A stretch of DNA of 64,000 bases from NCBI RefSeq assembly GCF_024868665.1, contig NC_079898.1, positions 1,345,443 through 1,409,442 on the forward strand. The letters run 5' to 3'. This document shows positions 27,815 to 39,510 of the stretch, in pieces. The stretch is from Triplophysa rosa (lineage: Eukaryota > Chordata > Actinopteri > Cypriniformes > Nemacheilidae). The translations under genes were made by a program, and so were the position numbers. Below the pieces are notes generated by a model. That model was given only the letters and a program-made list of their open reading frames with translations. It was not told the DNA's origin and did no database searches. Positions within the stretch are counted from its first letter, which is position 1, and each line of letters starts with the position of its first letter.

Positions 27815-28430
27815 CAGGGCAAGATAGGTTGTAAACTGAATGAAAAGTTTTGAAGCTTTTCCACCCTCTTAGGTAAGATTCAAGGGTCGTAAGTGAGATG
27901 GATGGAATAATGTAATCAAGGGATACGTCGAGGAGAGGTTTCAGTGGGTGGCTCAGGGGAATATCAGTTCTTAATGAGGTACTGGGGTTGGAAGTTGGTC
28001 CGCCTCTGGTGCCAGCAGCCTTAATTTATGAAAGAGAGAGTCAGCTATTTGTTTTTGGACCCGGGAACATGTTGTAATAAACTGATTTATTATCCAAATC
28101 AGATGTCTTAGCAGCGGCATTAGTGCGGGGGAATGTGAACAGCCTTTATTGATGCAATGCATAACGGCTTCGTTGTCGTAGTTTACTACAAAGCTGTTGG
28201 CAGGTAGACCATTCTTTTCCCAACAGAAATGCAGCGACGACTAAAGGATAAAAATCAAAAAGGGCTGAAAACGAAAAAAGACTGAGGAATATTTAATAAC
28301 TGGGTGGGCATGTAGGGAGCGTCATCTTTGAATAATTGGATATCCGTGGGAGAGAAATCATGTTATTTTAAAAGAACGACAAGCCATTCCACTGCTTGAG
28401 GAAAGTTATCAACAAACTGAGCTCGTTGCG
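27815..28430 (-). pseudogene. Ngaro-type RNase H remnant
   Basis: The minus strand reads IQLFKDDAP near 28350, then NYDNEAVMHCINKGCSHSPA and continues through LMPLLRHLIW to about 28085. After a frame change it shows VQKQIADSLFHKLRLLAPEA, a DNEAVVHIINKG...KNQIADSLSR pattern characteristic of Ngaro/DIRS-order RNase H. Stops and a frameshift are present. It lies upstream (minus sense) of the recombinase remnant at 23215-23870 and is separated from it only by DIRS copy C and its module. Confidence 0.6.
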
Positions 28431-28739
28431 GCATTAACTGGTTAGGGATATTTGAGCCTCAAGCATGTGAACGGAGGACGCAAGAGCAATTGCGGAGCCA
28501 GAGGGGGTCCAAGGTGGCACTGAATACCCCTGACATCCAATTGGCCACCCTGGGTGCCACCCAAAAATTGGATTCGCTACTTATGTTGATTGACATCTGA
28601 TTTCACCTCTTGTTGAACAAAGCTTTTATTTTGATGCACATGCCCCAGCACTCTGTCTCCTCCCTCAATTAAATAAATTTGAATATGGTAATGAGTCCAC
28701 CTTGGCAAAACCAAGTAGCAAGAAAATGGAAAAAGCATG

Positions 28740-29160
28740 CAGCAAGAAATGAAAATTTATGGAATGTGAATTGGAGGTGCTACTGTCGGAGGTAGAAACT
28801 AGAAAAAAACATTTTATTTTGAACTTTGTCCTCCGGAATTAATAACAAAAGGAAAAAAAATGAGTGTTTGAGTTTGGCTGATGCCGTCAACGCGGTGGGA
28901 TCGGAAAATCGCACTATAAATTATATTAAAAAGAAATGGTCGGATATAAAAGTGGAAGTTAAGCAGAGAACTTCTGCGCATCGACAGAGTGTGGGCAGAA
29001 CAGGCGGTGGTACAGGGGTTAATGAACTCATACCCTTTGAGCAGAGAGTTGCCTCTATTGTCGGCAACACTTTAATATCTGGAGTAGTATCCGTTGCTGT
29101 GGGAGACTCGGATTTACTACAGGACTGCCACGAAGGTCATTTCTTATTTATTTGCTTAAC
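28740..29160 (+). pseudogene. PIF/Harbinger Myb-like DNA-binding protein fragment (NAIF1-like)
   Basis: 28765-28800 reads CELEVLLSEVETRKKH. After a frameshift and stops, 28830-29125 reads SSGINNKRKKNE...ADAVNAVGSENRTINYIKKK, then WSDIKVEVKQRTSAHRQSVG and an ELIPFEQRVASIVG segment. This is the Myb/SANT-like module of Harbinger transposons that brings the transposase to DNA, also domesticated as NAIF1. A possible second exon (STGTHSESTPPEQPGP) lies at 29340-29395. No HARBI1-type transposase is present. An intact host NAIF1 is unlikely given the frameshift and context. Confidence 0.7.
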
Positions 29161-29479
29161 GTTGGTACACACCAGCCTGCATTTAAGTTTAAAATGCATA
29201 CAATTTAGCTCAAAATTACACAAGAGATTTAACATAACCATTGCATATATGGCAAATATGTGTATTAATAATGAACAGACTCAAATCACAGTTAACATGT
29301 GCCTGTGTTTATTTAGACTTGTATGGTGGAACAGCAGGAACATCCACTGGCACGCACTCAGAGTCCACCCCTCCAGAGCAGCCAGGCCCTTTGTGTCCGA
29401 CGTCTCCGGCGTTTCCAGTACTCCCCCTGATGCTTAGTCCCGTCCGTCTGGCCGCGTCTTGACGCATGCTGTTCTGGAC

Positions 29480-32272
29480 AGTGCAAGAGGTTTGCTGGCA
29501 CAGGTTTGCTTATCAACAATAATTGGAAATATTCCCCACGATCTTCCCTATGCAACAACCATTCATTTTAATACCATGCTGTTAATATCACTTTTCCCAC
29601 TCAGCTCAGTGTTGTTGTAGTTTACCGCCCCCCAGGTCCTCTTCACAACTTCATTGAAGAGTTAGATGTGTTGCTCTCATCATTCCCGGAGGATAGCGGC
29701 CCTCTTGTAGTCTTCGGTGACTTCAACATCCACCTAGAGAAACCCTATGCCTCTGACTTCCACACCCTTACCGCCTCGTTCGACCTCACGTGCCTCGCCA
29801 CAGCCTATACTCACAGATCAGGAAACCAGCTTGATCTCATCTACACCTGTAACTCCACTACAGATAACATTCAAGTCACACCTCTTCACATTTCTGACCA
29901 CTTCTTCGTCACTTCGTCACAACATACTCCTTCCTATATGCACTACACCAACACCACCACCCGTTTATTTTAGACGGAACCTCCGCTCTCTCTCTCCTAG
30001 CACCCTCTCTGCTAAAGTCACATCCTCTCTTCCCTCCAACTTTGCATCTCTAGATGCTGACACTGCCACCGACACCTTATGCTCAACACATCCTGTCTAG
30101 ATAACCTTTGTCCTCTGTACTCCAGACCAGCCCCTGGCTGTCTGACATCCTCCGTGAGCAACGGAGTACACTCAGGGCTGCTGAAAGGAAATGGCGCAAG
30201 ACCAAGAATCCTGCCGACCTAGGGGACTACCAGTCACTACTGTCCTCCTTCTCTGCTAGTGTTACCACAGCTAAAACGTCTTTCTATACCACCAAGGTAA
30301 GCAATGCGCCTAACACTCGGCAGCTTTTCAAGACGTTTAACTCTCTTCTTTGCCTCCCTCCTCCCCCACCCACTTCATCTTTGACCACGGAGGACTTCGC
30401 TGTATTTTTCACTGAGAAAACATCATCCTTCAGCGAACAATTCTTAGCACCTCAGACCTCGGTACACACCTCCCTCACTTCAAACATTGAACTCTCCTCT
30501 TTCACCCCACTGACTGACACTGAAGTCACCAGACTTCTCTCCAGCCACCCCATCACCTGTCCCCTTGACCCAATACCCTCCCATCTCCTTCAGGCCACAT
30601 CCAGCACACTCGCACCTGCACTCACACACATCATCAACACCTCCCTGCTCACCGGCACCTTTCCATTCACATTCAAACAGGCCCAGGTCACACCCCTACT
30701 GAAGAAACCCACATTGGACCCCTCTACTACCGACAGTTACAGACCTGTCTCTCTCCTCCCATTTATTGCAAAAACACTTGAAAGGGCAGCTTTCAACCAG
30801 GTGTCGTCCTACCTATCCCAGAACAAACTACTGGATGACAAGCAGTCTGGCTTCAAAACAAACCACTCCACTGAGACTGCACTGCTATCGGTCACAGAAG
30901 CATTGCGGCTAGCCAAGGCGGAATCTAAATCCTCGGTCCTGATTCTGCTAGACCTATCTGCAGCGTTTGACACTGTCAATCACCAGATACTGCTAGCAAC
31001 CCTGTCATCACTAGGAATTTCAGGCTCTCCTCTCCGCTGGTTCAAATCCTACCTCTCCGGCAGATCCTTCAGGGTGTCATGGAGGGGCTCGCTGTCCACT
31101 GCTCACCACACAATCACATGGATTGGTGCTTGGACTGCTACTTTTTTCCATCTACACGTCATCCTTGGGACCTATCATACGGGCACATGGCTTCTCCTAT
31201 CATTGTTATGCTGACGACACCCAGATCTACATCTCGTTTCACCCAGACGATCCACTGTAGCAGCTCGCTTTACTGCCTGCCTAGAGGACATCTCGGCTTG
31301 GATGAAAGAGCATCACCTCCAGCTGAACCCTGCCAAGACAGAACTACTCGTGTTTCCGGCACATCCCCACTGTGCAACACAATCTCACCATCCAACTTGG
31401 CAATCCATCCAACCACAATCACTCCTTCCAAAACAGCCAGGAACCTCGGTGTCATATTTGATGAACAGCTGTCCTTCCATGATCACATTGCAAAGACAAC
31501 GCGGTCATGCCGATATGCCTTATTCAACATTAGAAAGGTTAGACCCTATCTCACTGAGCATGCGGCACAACTCCTTGTCCAGGCCCTGGTAATCTCAAGG
31601 TTGGACTACTGCAATGCTCTCCTTGCTGGTCTTCCTGCAAAGGCTATCAAACCGCTCCAGCTGGTTCAGAACGCAGCAGCACGCCTCATCTTCCAACAGT
31701 CCAAAAGGGCTCATGTGACGCCCCTTTTCATCTCCCTCCACTGGCTACCGGTTGAAGCCCGTATCAGATTCAAGTCACTAATGCTTGCCTACAGGACTAT
31801 CACTGGATCTGCACTGACATACTTTCACACCCTCCTACACTCCTACACCCCATCAAGATCCCTGCCTTCAGCAAACCAGCGGCGTCTTATACTGCCTTCC
31901 CATAAGGGCAGTAAATCGCTTTCCCGCTCATTCTCATTCACAACTCCTTCCTGGTGGAACATTCTTCCTAATTCGGTCCGGTCAACCACATCTCTCACAA
32001 CATTCAAAAAACTACTTAAAACCCATCTCTTCTGTGAATACTTGACAGACAAATGAAGAAAAAAAAAAAACACTAACCCTCTCACTTTCTCTCAACAGGT
32101 AGTGGTCTAGCTTTTGTTAAAACAAGTAACTTTGTATTGGCATCTATTGCATTATTGCTCCTGTATGACATATCGCTTATTGCTCCTTATACTCTTTGTA
32201 AGTCGCTTTGGATAAAAGCGTCTGCTAAATGACTAAATGTAATTGTAAATGTAAAATGTAAATGTAAGAGCC
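29480..32272 (+). mobile_element. L2-type LINE, 5' truncated, frameshifted
   Basis: The endonuclease end (YRPPGPLHNFIEEL, GDFNIHLEK, ISDHFFV; 29610-29930) is followed by a linker and reverse transcriptase. The tail AAGTCGCTTTGGATAAAAGCG...AAATGTAAATGTAA ends at 32272, the standard fish L2 3' end with a short repeat. Confidence 0.85.
29596..32056 (+). pseudogene. L2 endonuclease and reverse transcriptase remnant
   Basis: Three frames cover the protein: 29668-29973 (endonuclease), 30108-31214 (linker and RT with YRPVSLLPFIAKTLE, QSGF, LLDLSAAFDTVNH) and 31079-32056 (RT end and C-terminal region with LDYCNALLAGLP, QNAAARLIF, LHWLPVEARI). The YADD motif is intact at 31207-31218 but lies in the frame of neither long ORF around the frame change. 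A stop after TRLF breaks the endonuclease from the RT. Confidence 0.85.
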
Positions 32273-32669
32273 TGGACTAGGACTTGCGTAGCATGCTCAG
32301 ATAGGAAAGGTCTAATTCCCTTTCTGTTGGTCTCTCAACGTTGTGTCGAACCGACAGATGGGGTTTGACTTGAGAACCTATCATCTTCTGACTAACTTTG
32401 AAAAGGCCAATGAAATTGGCGAATGAAATTTGCATGCCGGACTCCGCCATGGATATAAAAGGGAGACGGCTTGCTGCATTCATTCACCTTTTGTTCTTTG
32501 GAGCCTTCGATCTTATGATCCATATCGATCTACTGATCTTCAAAAGACTGCTGGAATTTTCTTACGAGGTGGTGCAGCGGACTGTCCCTTCCTGCAGTGA
32601 CTTCCCCTGGGTTTCTCGGCAGTTCCAGAGGTGTTTTCTATCTAAAAGAGCAAATTTCTCCAGTGTGGC

Positions 32670-33140
32670 ATGTCCCTCTTTTCTCGTGGGTGCAACGCAC
32701 TCATCGAGGAGGGGGACGGACACGATGTCTTCCTCAAGTGCTTGGGTGTCCGGCATGCTGAGGCAGCCTTCGTGGATACGTCCTGCCCGCACTGCGGACG
32801 GATGGCTATCCAGACGTTGCGGTCATGGGTGGCTGTGTTCTTTATGGACCCAGCCAGCACCTCGTCTGCTTCCCGTTCCGTGACAGCATTGGCTATGGCC
32901 CTGCAGTCCGCTACGGCGAGCAGTGAGGGTGATATGGGGATTACTGTGAGCAGACCGTTCACGCCCCATCTCGCTCGTCTGACCGTTCCTCAGGAGTGAC
33001 CAAGGTGACCGCACGGGACCACCACCCCATCAGCAGCCACCGCAGGAGCAGAAGCGGCCCTGACGGGAGGAGACTAGGGAGATTGAGAATACCATCGGGC
33101 CCAACCCCAGCCATTCCATCGCTGGTCGGTCAGATTGGGA
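32670..33140 (+). pseudogene. DIRS copy D ORF1 N-terminal part
   Basis: MSLFSRGCNALIEEGDGHDV continues through FLKCLGVRHAEAAFVDTSCP to HCGRM, the best preserved ORF1 start in the window. The frame runs to 32999. The remaining gag is mostly deleted, with only a Pro/Ser-rich scrap to about 33140. Confidence 0.7.
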
Positions 33141-33179
33141 CGGTCCCTGCCCCATCCCACACCTGCTGGGCTGAGTCGG

Positions 33180-33528
33180 GTTCCCTACAGAGTCGGGTTC
33201 CCTGGAGAGCGTGGCACACCAGCAGCAGGGGTATGGTCATCACACCTCTCTGCTGACACACCCTAACCCTCTGGTCTTCAATGACCATTCTGCGGACAAG
33301 GGTCCCCCTTGGGCAGGTTTCGAGGCACGTCATGGTGACGACGGATGCCTCCCTGAAGGGTTGGGGTGCCATGTGCAATGGGCACGCAGTGTCGGGGCTA
33401 TGGGTGGGCCCCCGCCTGTGTTGGCATATTAACTGCCTAGAGTTGTTGGCTGTGCTACTTGCACTGAAGAGGCTGCAACCTCTCATGCAGGACAAGCACA
33501 TGCTGGTCCAGTCGGACAGCACAACTGC
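33180..33528 (+). pseudogene. DIRS copy D RNase H fragment
   Basis: VPLGQVSRHVMVTTDASLKG, WGAMCNGHAVSG, HINCLELLAVLLALK and DKHMLVQSDSTTA: the RNase H catalytic region of DIRS in one frame. It is cut at 33528 by the L2 insertion; a few bases of the same sequence resume at 37543. Confidence 0.8.
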
Positions 33529-33537
33529 ATAGAGACT

Positions 33538-34818
33538 GTGTCTGTCCCCCGAATAATACTACAAAATAACAAAATAGCCAAATCTCAGAGAAAAAATCTA
33601 ATCGTGATTAAACCTGAGGACAATGTAATAAATGACCAAAACAAACTCATAAAGTTCGGCCTACTTAATATTAGATCACTAAATTCAAAAGCAGTTATTG
33701 TAAATGAAATGATCACAGACAACAGTTTTGATATACTTTGCCTTACCGAAACCTGGCTTAAACCAAATGATTATTACGGTCTAAATGAGTGTACACCACC
33801 AAGCTACTGTTATATGCATGAGCCACGTCCGGTTCGTCGAGATGGCGGTGTCGCAACAATCTTTAGAGACTTTCTTACTGTAACTCAGAGAACGGAGCAT
33901 AAATTTAAATCATTTGAAGTGCTTGCGTTGAACATAATTGTTCCAATTGACAGTAAAAAACCATTGCTTTCTTGTACGTTGGCTACAGTGTATAGACCCC
34001 CTGGTCCCTACACTGATTTTCTGAAAGAGTTTGCGGACTTCCTATCGGACCTATTGGTTAACGTTGATAAAGTACTAATTGTCGGAGACTTTAATATCCA
34101 CGTAGATAGTGCTAACGATGCATTAGCAGTGGCGTTTACAGAGCTATTACACTCTTTTGGAGTAACACAACACATCAATGGACCCACTCATCGATTTAAT
34201 CATACACTAGACTTGATTATATCTCACGGAGCCGATCTAACCAATATAGATATTATACCTCAAAGCGACGATGTCACTGATCACTATCTTATAACATGTA
34301 CACTGCGCACTGCAGAAATCAGCCGTTTAACTCGTTATCGACAGGGTAGAACAATTACCTCAACTACTAAAGATAGTTTCGCAAAGAGCTTGCCAGATCT
34401 GACTCCTTTAATAACCATACCAATAAATATAGAATCGCTCGATGACATGACCAGCAAATTGGGCACTATTTTCTCTAATACATTAGAAGCTGTCGCACCT
34501 ATGAAGTCAAAAAAGATTAATGAGAAAAACGCAGCACCATGGTACAATAGCACCACTCGCGCCCTTAAAAGAGAAACACGTAAACTGGAGCGCAAATGGA
34601 AACAAACCCAATTAGAGGTCTTTAAAATTGCGTGGAAAGAGAGTGCAAACTGTTATAAAAAGGCACTAAAAGCAGCAAAGGCTGAGCACCTCCGTAACCT
34701 CATAGAAACTAACAAAAACAATCCAAGGTTTTTATTTAGTACAGTTGCTAAACTAACAAATAAACAGACTCACCTGACCTGGGTATTCCGCCGCACCTTG
34801 GTAGCAATGATTTCATGA
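33538..34818 (+). pseudogene. L2 endonuclease and linker (ORF2 N-terminal part)
   Basis: A 426-codon frame with APE endonuclease motifs in order: GLLNIRSLNSK, CLTETWL, RRDGGVA, TVYRPPG, VGDFNIHVDS and TDHYLIT. A basic helical linker follows (RALKRETRKLERKWK). It ends in a frameshift at about 34790, directly before the RT part in the next frame. The L2 EN-RT protein nicks target DNA and primes reverse transcription from it. Confidence 0.85.
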
Positions 34819-36480
34819 ATTTTTTTACAGAGAAAATCGAAAACATACGAGACAAAATAGTAAAAACTCAACCTCCAAGTCTGTCCTATAAATTAGTACC
34901 AACCATCGCCCCAAAAGAAAGGCTACAGTGTTTTTCACCTATAAAACAGGAAGATTTAATTAAACTTATTGCAACATCTAAACCTACAACTTGCTTATTA
35001 GACCCCATACCAACTAAATTATTAAAAGAGTTATTACCCGTTGCAATTGAGCCCATTTATAACATTATCAACTCGTCAATTAATCTAGGCCATGTCCCAG
35101 GACCTTTAAACTGGCCGTCATTAAGCCTCTTATCAAGAAACCAAACTTAGACCCCAATGAACTAGGAAACTATAGACCGATTTCAAATCTCCCTTACCTG
35201 TCTAAAATACTAGAAAAAGTAGTGTCCACTCAGTTGTGCTCTTTCTTACAAAATAATGACATACACGAAAAATTCCAGTCAGCTTTAGACCCAATCATAG
35301 TACTGAAACTGCGCTCGTTAAAATTACAAAGACCTGCTTATAGCATCAGATAAAGGTAACATCTCACTCCTAGTCCTGCTTGACCTTAGTGCTGCTTCGA
35401 TACTGTAGACCATAAAATACTTCTAGATCGCTTACACAATTATACCGGTATTCAGGGACAGGCACTACAATGGTTCAGATCTTACTTATCAGACAGACAT
35501 CAATTTGTCCATTTAAATGGGGAATCATCAAATCTAACGCAAGTAAATTATGGATTACCTCAGGGATCGGTTTTAGGACCCTTGCTATTCTTCATATACA
35601 TGCTGCCCCTTGGAAACATTATTAGAAAACATGAATTAGCTTCCACTGTTATGCAGATGATACTCAGCTATATATCTCATCAAGACCAGATGATTCCTTC
35701 CAACTATCCAAATTGGCAGAGTGCATCGACGATATAAAGCATTGGATGACTTGTAATTTCCTTCTTTTAAATTCTAATAAAACAGAAATATTACTTATCG
35801 GACCAAAGACACGTGAGCAGAATATTTCGGATTATGACCTGCAAATTGAAGGCTGCACTGTTACTCCAACAAATACAGTTAAAGACCTCGGCGTTATATT
35901 AGACAGCAACCTTCATTTAAAATCACATCTCAAATGTCACAAAAACAGCCTTCTTCCACCTTAGAAATGTTGCCAAATTGCGAAATATTTTATGTGTGGC
36001 TGACGCAGAGAAGTTATTCATGCATTTGTGACCTCAAGACTTGACTACTGTAATGCACTCTTAGTGGTTGTCCTGCACATCAATAAACAAATACAGTTAG
36101 TTCAGAATGCAGCTGCCAGAGTTCTAACCAGGTCCAGAAAATACGATCACATAACCCCAATGTTATCAACCCTTCACTGGTACCCATTAAGTATCGTATT
36201 GACTTTAAAGTTCTTTTAATTACTTATAAAGCCTTAAACGGTTTAGCCCCTACCTACATAACAGAGCTTCTACCACACTACAACCCATCACGCTCTCTAA
36301 GATCTCAAAACTCCAGACTTTTGATAACACCTAGAATAACTAAATCCACCAAAGGGGGTAGAGCTTTCTCATACGTAGCACCTAAACTCTGGAATAGCCT
36401 CCCCGATACTATTCGAGGGTCAGACACACTCTCCCAATTTAAATCTAGATTAAAGACACATCTTTTCAGCCAAGCATTCA
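34815..36480 (+). pseudogene. L2 reverse transcriptase remnant
   Basis: Pieces in several frames: 34815-35150 (KPTTCLLDPIPTKLLKELLP), about 35155-35340, [17 protein letters not shown] near 35375-35425, [10 protein letters not shown] near 35560, and CYADDTQLY at 35647-35670, so the catalytic YADD is kept. Then come 35713-35964 and the LDYCNALL...QNAAARVLTRSRK C-terminal region at 36028-36219. At least four frameshifts or internal stops. Confidence 0.85.
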
Positions 36481-36489
36481 CTAATACAT

Positions 36490-37500
36490 AGCTAATGAAC
36501 AGCAGCTACGCTAATTATTCTCTTTCTGTTTCTGCCCTCGCCTCGGGATGCCCATCCCGAGGTAGGGAGAGATTCCGCCAGGCCCAGATGAACGTCATAT
36601 GCCCATCCACAACTAGAGATTACGCCAGCTACATCGGAAAATCCCGTGCCATCCTCCTGCGAGAGCCTGCGGACTGACTGACCATCCAGCTCCATCCAAG
36701 GCAATTCCATCACCACCCAAGAAAAAGGCGACCATCTGGCCGGCCCAGCTCAGACAATTCCATCCCCAACCGAGAGCAAAGACGGACTACCTGTCACATA
36801 AATGCTAAATTTACAATACTTGGTATTTAATGCTAAACTTACATCACACGACAGCAGTTTGAAGTTATGGCTGCACTCAGTGACTTTGATTGGAGGTAGC
36901 TGGGTGGGTGTTGTGGGGAGTGGGGGGGCTTGTTGGTTGTGGTTCGGGGCGTTTCATTTGTTGGGACTGTGTGGGTCTGGTCTGGTTGGTCTTGTTTTGT
37001 GGTCGATGTCGGACAACAGAGGAATAAAGTTAATTATGCCATTACTACTTTTCCCTGGTTGTTCCTCTGTTGTCTGTTGTTGATCGCGGAATGGGACCGG
37101 GTTGGACCTGCACGGTTTCGGCGGGTGGGGCTTCCTGGGTCGCGGCTCGTGGGCTCTCCCTGTTCTTCGTGGACGTTGCTCGGTGGCTTTGGTCGGGGTC
37201 ACTGAGTGCAGCTATGACACGTCAGAGGAGATCTGGCCCTCCCGGCTGAGCCTGGTTTCTCCCGAGGTTTTTTTTTCTCCATTATTCATCATTGGAGTTT
37301 GGGTTCCTCGCCACAGCAGAGCAGTGCAGTGTTGGCTTGCTCACCGGGAGACTGCATTTATTTATTTATTAGATATTATTTATTATAATGATCTTGCTTG
37401 GTCTATAAACACCATGCACTGTGCTGTGTTTTACCTTTCTGTGTTTTTCTTATTTGCTCCTGTAAAGCTGCTTTGGAACAATGCACATTGTGAAAAGCGC
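36490..37500 (+). other. L2 3' non-coding region
   Basis: No meaningful frame. It ends with the AAGCTGCTTTGGAACAATG...GCGCTATATAAATAAA tail. Confidence 0.6.
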
Positions 37501-37550
37501 TATATAAATAAAATTGAATTGAATTGAATTGAATTGAATTGAACAACTGC

Positions 37551-38480
37551 CGTGGCGGCATTCGCTCATGACAGTTAACACAACTCGGCCGACGCCTGAC
37601 GAAGGACCTTCTTTCGCAGGGGAAGGGCACATTGTGGCATCCGAGACCAGACCTCTAGAACCTCCATGTCTGGCCCCTGGACGGGACGAGGAGATCCTGA
37701 GCGGCCTACCCCCGGCGGTGGTAGAGACTCTCATGCAGGCTAGGGCTCCGGCCATTAGGAGTTTGTATGTCTTCAAGTGGCGCCTCTTCTCTTCCTGGTG
37801 CTCTTCTCGCGGAGAAGACCCACAGAGATGCTCGATCAGGTACGTACTGTCCTTTCTCCAGGAGAGACTTGAGAGGAACCTCTCCCCTTCCACACTGAAA
37901 GTGTATGTTCTTCGATCTTTCTCGCCGGTCGATGAAGACGGCCCTCCTGGTGGCGCTCGCCTCCATCAAGAGGGTAGGGGACCTACAAGCATTCTCTGTG
38001 TGCACGGGTTGCCTAGAATTCGGGCCTGGAGACTCTCACGTTATCCTGAGACCACGGCCCGGCTACGTGCCCAAGGTTCCCACCACTCCCTTCCGGGACC
38101 AGGTGGTGAACTTGCAGGCGCTCCCCTCTGGAGAGGAAGACCCAACCCCATCCGTGTTGTGTCCAGTACTCGCGTGTCCTTTAGAAGCTCTGAGCAGCTC
38201 TTTGTCTGTTTTGGAGGTCAGCAGAAGGGGAGGGCTGTCTCCAAACAGAGACTGGCGCACTGGATCGTGGATGCCATTGCCACGGCATACCGGTCGCAAG
38301 ATCGCCCCTGCCCCTTAGGAGTTAGGGCACATTCCACTCGGGGAGTCGCCTCATCGTGGGCACCTTGCTCATTGGGCTACGCCCAATACCTTCGCGAGGT
38401 TCTTCAACCTCCGTGTAGAACCGGTGTCAGCCCGCGTCCTGCAGAGCAACAGGTAGGACCGGCAACCGCTAGGGCAAACG
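37551..38480 (+). pseudogene. DIRS copy D tyrosine recombinase, frameshifted
   Basis: EEILSGLPPAVVETLMQARA continues through the FKWRLFSSWCSSR helices and SPSTLKVYV (37680-37910), then changes frame. 37905-38318 has MKTALLVALASIKRVGDLQA, the first catalytic Arg box, and RPRPGYVPKVPTTPF. 38330-38380 reads VRAHSTRGVASSW, so box II His and Arg are intact, unlike in copies A, B and F. A deletion in the ASLADICRAAGW region and frame changes leave it non-coding. Confidence 0.8.
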
Positions 38481-39178
38481 TCTGCAAAAGCACTTCCCCC
38501 TCCGGGGGGGATCAGCGGCTATTCCGCCTCACTTCTTTCCCCTCGGGTAAAGAATAGGCATTCCATCCATCACTAAGCACCCTTCCAGGGGACAGGCTGG
38601 GCAGAGCAGCCCTGCCCCCTTAGGCCGGGGAACAGTTGAGTTATCTCCCACATAGCTCTAACCGGACCTAGTGCTCCAGACGTGGTAACCCCCCCTCCGT
38701 GGGCTGTTCCTTCTGATGTATCCTCATGAATGGTTCCCACCTCGGCAACCCACTACCTCCCTAGGTGGTCTCCCACCTTGCGGTTAACTCTAGTCCGCAC
38801 TTTTTCCCATGAGTTCTCCCCTGATGGTGAGACCATGTGGTGTCTCCACTAATTCCTCCCTTCGGTAGGTAGTGGTCTCTGCAGCGTTTTTCCTGCAGCG
38901 GGAATAATGCTTGCCGGGCGGCTTCTCGCTGTTTAGAGAACTAGGCCTCCACCCGTGACGGCCGGTGGCAGGAGCTTCCCAACTTTTTGGTAAAGCTCTG
39001 GGTCCCGCTTCCTCTCCACTGGATGGTCATAATTTCGCGTTAGCGCTTACGTCTGACTCGCCCAGGCCAGTCAACGTCGCTCCGCTAGAGATTGTGACGC
39101 GGCTCAGTGCTGTGCGTCTTACATAGGAACCCCATTCTGTCGGTTCGACACAACGTCGAGAGACCGACAGAAAGGGAA

Positions 39179-39510
39179 CGTCTTGGTTACGGATGTAACC
39201 TCAGTTCGCTGATGGAGGGAACGAGACATTGTGTCCTTCATGCCACAACACTGGCCGCCCACCCCAGCGGTCGGGGGAGGATGCTTAAGGCTCCTCAGAC
39301 CAAAGGTGAATGAATGAGCACGCCGGCTTCCCTCTTATACCCGGACATCCAGGGAGGAGTCCGGCATGCAAATTTCATTCGCCAATTTTCATTGGCCTTT
39401 TCTAAATACTCAGAAGATGATAGGTTCTCAAGACAAACCCCATTCTCTCGGTTCGACACAACGTCTCGTTCCCTCCATCAAGGAACTGAGGTTACATCCG
39501 TAACCAAGAC
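39179..39510 (-). mobile_element. Palindromic-ended DIRS leader module (332 bp) abutting the 3' end of copy D
   Basis: CGTCTTGGTTACGGATGTAA at the left and TACATCCGTAACCAAGAC at the right, with the DIRS leader (TATACCC, ATGCAAAT, ATTGG) in reverse between them. It begins on the base after the DIRS 3' end. The most complete example of the module in this orientation. Confidence 0.82.

Larger units (their letters stand above)
33529..37542 (+). mobile_element. L2-type LINE (4.0 kb) nested in DIRS copy D
   Basis: Flanked by ACAACTGC on both sides (33521-33528 and 37543-37550), an 8-bp target duplication. It ends in repeated GAATT units after a GCGCTATATAAATAAA tail. Includes endonuclease and reverse transcriptase with frameshifts and a long 3' non-coding region (about 36490-37500). 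Confidence 0.88.
32316..39178 (+). mobile_element. DIRS copy D, internal-deletion derivative split by an L2 LINE
   Basis: Hairpin ends with TTCCCTTTCTGTTGG at the start and CCGACAGAAAGGGAA at the end. The order is leader, ORF1 N-terminus, a short ORF1 remnant, RNase H, L2 insertion (33529-37542), recombinase and 3' tail. Most of ORF1, the RT palm and the methyltransferase-like region are deleted. Confidence 0.88.

Noticed and set aside
28826..29437. Intact NAIF1-like host gene
   Set aside because: The N-terminal part is in another frame with stops, the tail reads into unrelated sequence, and the context is all mobile elements; a Harbinger fragment explains it better.
36802..37205. Gly/Trp/Val-rich frames
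   Set aside because: They lie in the L2 3' non-coding region and overlap on both strands without motifs.
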